Origin: Chloroflexota bacterium
GTDB taxonomy: Bacteria > Chloroflexota > Dehalococcoidia > DSTF01 > JACRBR01
Assembly: GCA_025355835.1 (NCBI GenBank)
Contig: JANXYW010000174.1
Span: forward strand, 1 to 9,898
Direction: 5' to 3'
DNA length: 9,898 nt
Position numbers and translations under genes: made by a program. Below are positions 7,111 through 9,898 of the stretch, in pieces. Every line of letters starts with the position of its first letter. Positions within the stretch are counted from its first letter, which is position 1. Under the pieces are notes generated by a model. It was not told the DNA's origin and searched no databases. It saw only the letters and a list, made by a program, of their open reading frames with translations.

Positions 7111-7140
7111 TTGTTAGGGTGTTCCCCTGTGTGCCAGAAT
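7111..7140 (+). promoter_or_regulatory. Candidate promoter of the htrA-like gene
   Basis: TTGTTA (7111-7116) and CAGAAT (7135-7140) are separated by 18 bp, each matching its consensus at 4 of 6 positions. The leader to the GTG at 7259 would be about 110 nt. It contains very GC-rich inverted repeats, including GGCC-GATT-GGCC (7186-7197) and GGGC/GCCC (7163-7178). The match is weak and other promoters are possible. Confidence 0.25.
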
Positions 7141-7258
7141 CGACGCGTGGCGAAGATCAGTTGGGCCCGCGCGCGCCCGGGCTGGGGCCGATTGGCCTAG
7201 CTCAGATGATGGCGTCGCGGCCCACCAATCTGTCATGCCGAAGAGGAAGATTGCCGAC

Positions 7259-8386
7259 GTGAAAATCCGCCCCGCCCTGCCATTCGTGTTCGCGCTGCTC
7301 GTCGTCTTGAGCGCCGCCTGCTCCGGCGGCAGCTCGTCGAAAACGTCACCGTCGCCAGCTGGAAACGACCCGACCGCAGCGAGCACCCGCGTTTCGACGC
7401 CGGGCAGCGAAGCCGGCGTCCCCGTCATCCGACGCGAGGACGGGCTCTCGACGACCGATATCGTCGACAAACTCGCGCCGTCGATCGTGCGAGTCCAGAC
7501 CGAAGGCGCAACGCTCGACATCTTCGGCCGCACGACGCCCGGCGGCGGCGTCGGCACGGGCGTGATCATCGACACCGCCGGCCACATTGTGACCAACAAC
7601 CACGTCGTGACCGTCGGCAGCGGCAACCGGCCGGCCGATCGAATCACCGTGACGCTCTCCGACCAACGCACCGCCTCGGCGACGATCGTCGGCCGCGATC
7701 AGGCGACCGATCTGGCCGTGTTGAAGATCGAAGTCGATAACCTCGTCCCGGCGTCGTTTGGCGATGGAGCGAACCTGCACGTCGGGCAGGATGTCGTTGC
7801 CATCGGATTCGCGCTCGATCTGAAGGGCGGTCCAACCGTCACGCGTGGCGTCCTCAGCGCCAAAGGCCGCACGATCGACGAGCAGCCATATACGATCAAC
7901 GACGCGATTCAGACGGACGCGGGTATCAACCCCGGCAACTCTGGCGGACCGCTTGTCGATGCGCACGGCGACGTCATCGGTATCAACACCGCGATCATTA
8001 AGGGTGCGCAGAGCATCGGATTCTCCATCTCCGTGGCGCTGGTGCAACCTACCGTGCGTGACTTGATCGACCGCGGCAAGATCGACCGTGCGTACCTGGG
8101 CGTGGGCACCGTCGATGTGACGGCGAGCATCGCCAAGAACTTCAACCTGCCGGTCGACAAGGGAATCGCGGTCACCGTCGTGGGCACGGGGACGCCCGCA
8201 GAATCGGCCGGTCTGCGCCAGAACGATGTCATCGTGAAGATCGACGGCCAGGAAGTTGGGAACAACGGATCGCTGCTTGCCGTCCTGGCGAAGCGCCACG
8301 CGGGCGATATCGTGCCGATCGAGTTCTATCGCGGTACCGATCTCCGAACGCTTAATGTGAAGCTGGATGCCCGGCCGGGAGAGTAG
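7259..8386 (+). CDS. HtrA/DegP-like lipoprotein serine protease with PDZ domain
   Basis: This is a trypsin-like S1C serine endoprotease with one C-terminal PDZ domain, which would degrade or refold damaged exported proteins. Numbered from the GTG start (375 residues), a lipoprotein signal ends LLVVLSAAC with Cys21. A Ser/Thr/Pro linker (about 22-60) tethers the protease. The triad is complete: His115 in VTNNHVV, Asp151 in ATDLAVLKI, and Ser228 in GINPGNSGGPL. The PDZ domain (about 275-370) has RAYLGVG and PAESAGLRQNDVIVKIDGQ. I prefer GTG 7259 because GAGGAAG (7243-7249) precedes it by 9 nt and a short Lys/Arg n-region results. The in-frame ATG at 7235 has no visible ribosome binding site but would add only eight residues. 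The tatA-like gene follows 85 nt downstream with no terminator between. The divergent lemA-htpX pair suggests shared stress control. Confidence 0.94.
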   Translation: MKIRPALPFVFALLVVLSAACSGGSSSKTSPSPAGNDPTAASTRVSTPGSEAGVPVIRREDGLSTTDIVDKLAPSIVRVQTEGATLDIFGRTTPGGGVGTGVIIDTAGHIVTNNHVVTVGSGNRPADRITVTLSDQRTASATIVGRDQATDLAVLKIEVDNLVPASFGDGANLHVGQDVVAIGFALDLKGGPTVTRGVLSAKGRTIDEQPYTINDAIQTDAGINPGNSGGPLVDAHGDVIGINTAIIKGAQSIGFSISVALVQPTVRDLIDRGKIDRAYLGVGTVDVTASIAKNFNLPVDKGIAVTVVGTGTPAESAGLRQNDVIVKIDGQEVGNNGSLLAVLAKRHAGDIVPIEFYRGTDLRTLNVKLDARPGE

Positions 8387-8471
8387 GACGGGGCTTCGAC
8401 TGGACGTTGTGCTTGCTGGTCGTCTCGGGCCGGTGATACGCTGAGGCGCATCCCCGGGAGGGATCTGAACT

Positions 8472-8846
8472 ATGCAACTGCTTGCTGGAATTGGCCCGCT
8501 CGGTTTGCCCGAACTCGCGATCATCGCTTTCATCGTTGTGCTCGTATTCGGCGTAGGCCGACTACCGGAGGTCGGCGGCGCAGTCGGCAAGGGCATTCGA
8601 GAATTCCGCAAGGCGACGAAGGACGGCGAAGGGACACCCGATGCGACGATGCAGAGCGTCGCCGCGCCTGATCTCGCGGCGCCCGCAGTCGTGGCGGAAC
8701 AAGCCCCTATGTCTGCGGCTCCGGCTCCGATGCCGAGCGCATCCGCGACTGACACGATGTTTTGCAGCGAGTGCGGCGGCAAGAACACGCGCGGCGCGAA
8801 GTTCTGTGCTCATTGCGGGCATGGCATCACTGCCACCGTCAGTTGA
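8472..8846 (+). CDS. tatA: TatA/E-family protein with C-terminal zinc ribbon
   Basis: This 124-residue protein joins a TatA-type pore subunit to a zinc ribbon. Residues 11-48 are classic TatA: LPELAIIAFIVVLVFG as the short membrane helix (Glu14 at its start), the FG hinge (26-27), RLPEVG (30-35) and an amphipathic helix GAVGKGIREFRKATKD. An Ala/Pro-rich linker (about 54-95) leads to FCSECGGKN and AKFCAHCGHG, giving Cys98, 101, 112 and 115 (CX2C-X10-CX2C). TatA normally oligomerises with TatC to export folded proteins; no tatC is in the window. With the usual topology the ribbon would face the cytoplasm. The ATG is supported by GGGAGGGA (8456-8463). The gap after the htrA-like gene has no terminator, so read-through is likely, though TTGCTG (8413) and GATACG (8435) could form a weak promoter. 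Confidence 0.88.
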   Translation: MQLLAGIGPLGLPELAIIAFIVVLVFGVGRLPEVGGAVGKGIREFRKATKDGEGTPDATMQSVAAPDLAAPAVVAEQAPMSAAPAPMPSASATDTMFCSECGGKNTRGAKFCAHCGHGITATVS

Positions 8847-8870
8847 ACGAATCAAGACAGTAGCGCACTC

Positions 8871-8903
8871 GAACGCCGGTCTTGTACCGGCGTTCTTCTA
8901 TTT
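8871..8903 (+). terminator. Intrinsic terminator after the tatA-like gene
   Basis: GAACGCCGGT (8871-8880) and ACCGGCGTTC (8886-8895) form a perfect 10-bp stem around a 5-nt loop, followed at once by TTCTATTT. It lies 24 nt after the tatA-like stop and should end the htrA-tatA transcript. Confidence 0.92.
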
Positions 8904-8936
8904 CCGGACAACGCCGATTCACCACACGGAGGCAAC

Positions 8937-9677
8937 ATGATCCGCGCCGTCATCTTTGACCTGTGGAACACGCTCATCTACGACGACCCGGAGATCAGCG
9001 AACAGCGCAACCAGCTCCGGCTCCGCTCCGCGCACGAAACGCTCGCGACGTTCGGTCACACGTACGAACCGGTCGATATCGAAGCCGCGTTTCTGGCGGC
9101 AGGCACTGAGTTAGCACGCATTCACGAAACCGAACGCGACATCTCGATGCGCGGACGTACGGTGCTCTACCTGCGCCACCTCGATGACACGCTGGCGGAC
9201 AGCCTCAACGACGACGATTGGCACCGCCTCGACGAAGCGCTCCTCACGCCCGCGCTCACGCACCGCCCGCCGATGCTGCCGGGCGCGGTCGAGCTTGTCG
9301 CCGCGCTGAAGTCGAGCGGCTTGCGGGTCGGCCTGATTTCGAACGCCGGCATCACGCCCGGCGTCGTGCTCGCGCGCATCATGGATGACATGGGCCTCGG
9401 ACAGCACTTCGACGTCACGATCTTCAGCGACGAAGTCGAACTCTCGAAGCCATCTCCCGCGATTTTCGCCCACGCCCTCGACGAACTCGGCCTCGCACCA
9501 GACGAAGCGGTCTTCGTCGGCGATCAACCCATACTCGACGTACAAGGCGCCCGCCGCGCCGGCATGTGGATGGTGCAGATCGGCGACCTGGCGTGCGAAG
9601 AAGAGCAGCCCCACGCCCGCGTCGCCGCCCTCGACGAACTAATGCCCGCGTTACGCTCGCTAGCGCTCGTCCCGTAA
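8937..9677 (+). CDS. HAD-superfamily hydrolase
   Basis: This 246-residue cytoplasmic protein belongs to the haloacid dehalogenase superfamily, with a helical cap (about 15-105) inserted in a Rossmann-like core. Motif I is FDLWNTL, with nucleophile Asp8. Motif II is LISNAG (Ser135), motif III is Lys171 in LSKPSP, and motif IV is VGDQPILD (Asp196 and Asp201). The acid/base Asp normally two residues after the nucleophile is Trp10. Other HAD members, including 2-haloacid dehalogenases, also lack this Asp, so the reaction cannot be named; phosphatase activity should not be assumed. GGAGG (8928-8932) lies 4 nt before the ATG. The gene starts 33 nt after a strong terminator, so it probably has its own promoter overlapping that region, though none is clear. 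No partner genes suggest a substrate. Confidence 0.9.
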   Translation: MIRAVIFDLWNTLIYDDPEISEQRNQLRLRSAHETLATFGHTYEPVDIEAAFLAAGTELARIHETERDISMRGRTVLYLRHLDDTLADSLNDDDWHRLDEALLTPALTHRPPMLPGAVELVAALKSSGLRVGLISNAGITPGVVLARIMDDMGLGQHFDVTIFSDEVELSKPSPAIFAHALDELGLAPDEAVFVGDQPILDVQGARRAGMWMVQIGDLACEEEQPHARVAALDELMPALRSLALVP

Positions 9678-9723
9678 TTGGTTCGCGCGCCGGTTTCCGG
9701 AGGCCGTTCGATCCGCCACCGTA

Positions 9724-9745
9724 GCGCGGGCTGGAAAGCCCGCGC
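9724..9745. repeat. REP-like hairpin, perfect copy
   Basis: GCGCGGGCT (9724-9732) and AGCCCGCGC (9737-9745) form a perfect 9-bp stem closed by GGAA, a GNRA-type tetraloop. It begins 47 nt after the HAD gene stop. No T-run follows, so it is not a classical terminator. A second copy lies at 9826. Confidence 0.8.
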
Positions 9746-9794
9746 GGTCGCCGAAGGCAGCTGACAAATGGGAAGTACCCGCGTGGCTTCAGCT

Positions 9795-9812
9795 GCGCCG
9801 CTGTTCCGGCGC
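9795..9812. repeat. GC-rich inverted repeat between the two REP-like copies
   Basis: GCGCCG (9795-9800) and CGGCGC (9807-9812) make a perfect 6-bp stem with a 6-nt loop. It lies between the two REP-like copies, so the three hairpins form a compact cluster. Confidence 0.6.
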
Positions 9813-9825
9813 GAGAACGGGCAAC

Positions 9826-9847
9826 GCGCGGGCTGGAAAGCCCACGG
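9826..9847. repeat. REP-like hairpin, second imperfect copy
   Basis: This copy matches the element at 9724 over its first 18 bases and again after one changed base (AGCCCA in place of AGCCCG). The left arm and GGAA loop are intact; the stem keeps its five loop-side pairs and then has a mismatch. It is in the same orientation, 102 bp downstream of the first copy. Confidence 0.75.
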
Positions 9848-9898
9848 TCATGGAGCGCGGCGAGCGTGCGGCTACTCGTCCAACCTCGGATACCGGTG

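Larger units (their letters stand above)
9678..9898. other. Intergenic region with no gene seen
   Basis: No frame here has a recognisable product or a ribosome binding site followed by a long open frame. A short frame opens at ATG 9849 and runs off the right edge, but nothing supports it. The stretch holds GC-rich hairpins and a repeated element, listed separately, and resembles REP-type intergenic repeat DNA. Confidence 0.6.

Noticed and set aside
7186..7215. tRNA-like D-arm string TAGCTCAGATGAT
   Set aside because: No matching acceptor stem, anticodon arm or TTCGA-type T-arm follows at the right spacing, so it looks like chance.
7346..8788. Long minus-strand open frame (480 codons) opposite the htrA-like and tatA-like genes
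   Set aside because: It is the antisense shadow of two genes with complete family motifs on the plus strand, has no ribosome binding site or recognisable domain, and crosses the gap between them.
9724..9745. Terminator for the HAD gene
   Set aside because: The stem is strong but no T-run follows, and a second copy exists 102 bp on; a repeat element fits better.
9849..9898. Short open frame starting ATG 9849 and running off the right edge
   Set aside because: Only 16 codons are visible, with no ribosome binding site or recognisable sequence, next to a hairpin repeat.

Overview
The window is GC-rich, densely packed bacterial chromosome. The gene content suggests a Chloroflexota-like organism, perhaps near the Dehalococcoidia. 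The clues are a TatA protein ending in a zinc ribbon, a secG followed by an oligopeptide-binding protein gene, lipoproteins with Thr/Ser/Pro-rich linkers, several GTG/TTG starts, and TACAAT-type -10 boxes. This placement is an inference from general familiarity, not from a search. No transposase, integrase, CRISPR array, tRNA or rRNA was found, so the region looks like ordinary chromosome rather than a mobile island.

Layout: (1) 1-806, minus: a LysR-type regulator cut by the left edge, with a GTG start. (2) 807-969: its leader, holding a small hairpin and three 10-bp-phased copies of a GCAATC-like element. (3) 970-1485, minus: a small lipoprotein with a Thr/Pro-rich linker and a transthyretin-like/carboxypeptidase-regulatory-like domain. 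(4) 1486-1633: a divergent spacer with seven exact-phase heptamers next to the probable aspS promoter. (5) 1634-3448, plus: aspS, meeting its convergent neighbour with only 9 nt between stop codons. (6) 7017 down to 3458, minus: lemA, htpX, secG and an orphan oligopeptide-binding protein. (7) 7018-7258: a divergent control region. (8) 7259-8846, plus: an HtrA/DegP-like lipoprotein serine protease, then a TatA-family protein with a C-terminal zinc ribbon, closed by a textbook intrinsic terminator at 8871-8903. (9) 8937-9677, plus: a HAD-superfamily hydrolase whose motif I lacks the usual second Asp. (10) 9678-9898: no gene seen, but REP-like GC-rich hairpin repeats.

The centre (about 3.4-8.9 kb) reads as an envelope module: secretion (SecG, TatA-like), membrane and extracytoplasmic proteolysis (HtpX, HtrA), its usual companion LemA, and a surface peptide-binding protein. 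lemA-htpX and htrA-tatA diverge from one 241-bp region, so shared stress control is possible but unproven. The points most worth a second look are the TatA-zinc ribbon fusion, the heptamer array at the aspS promoter, the shared lemA/htrA control region and the terminal hairpin repeats.
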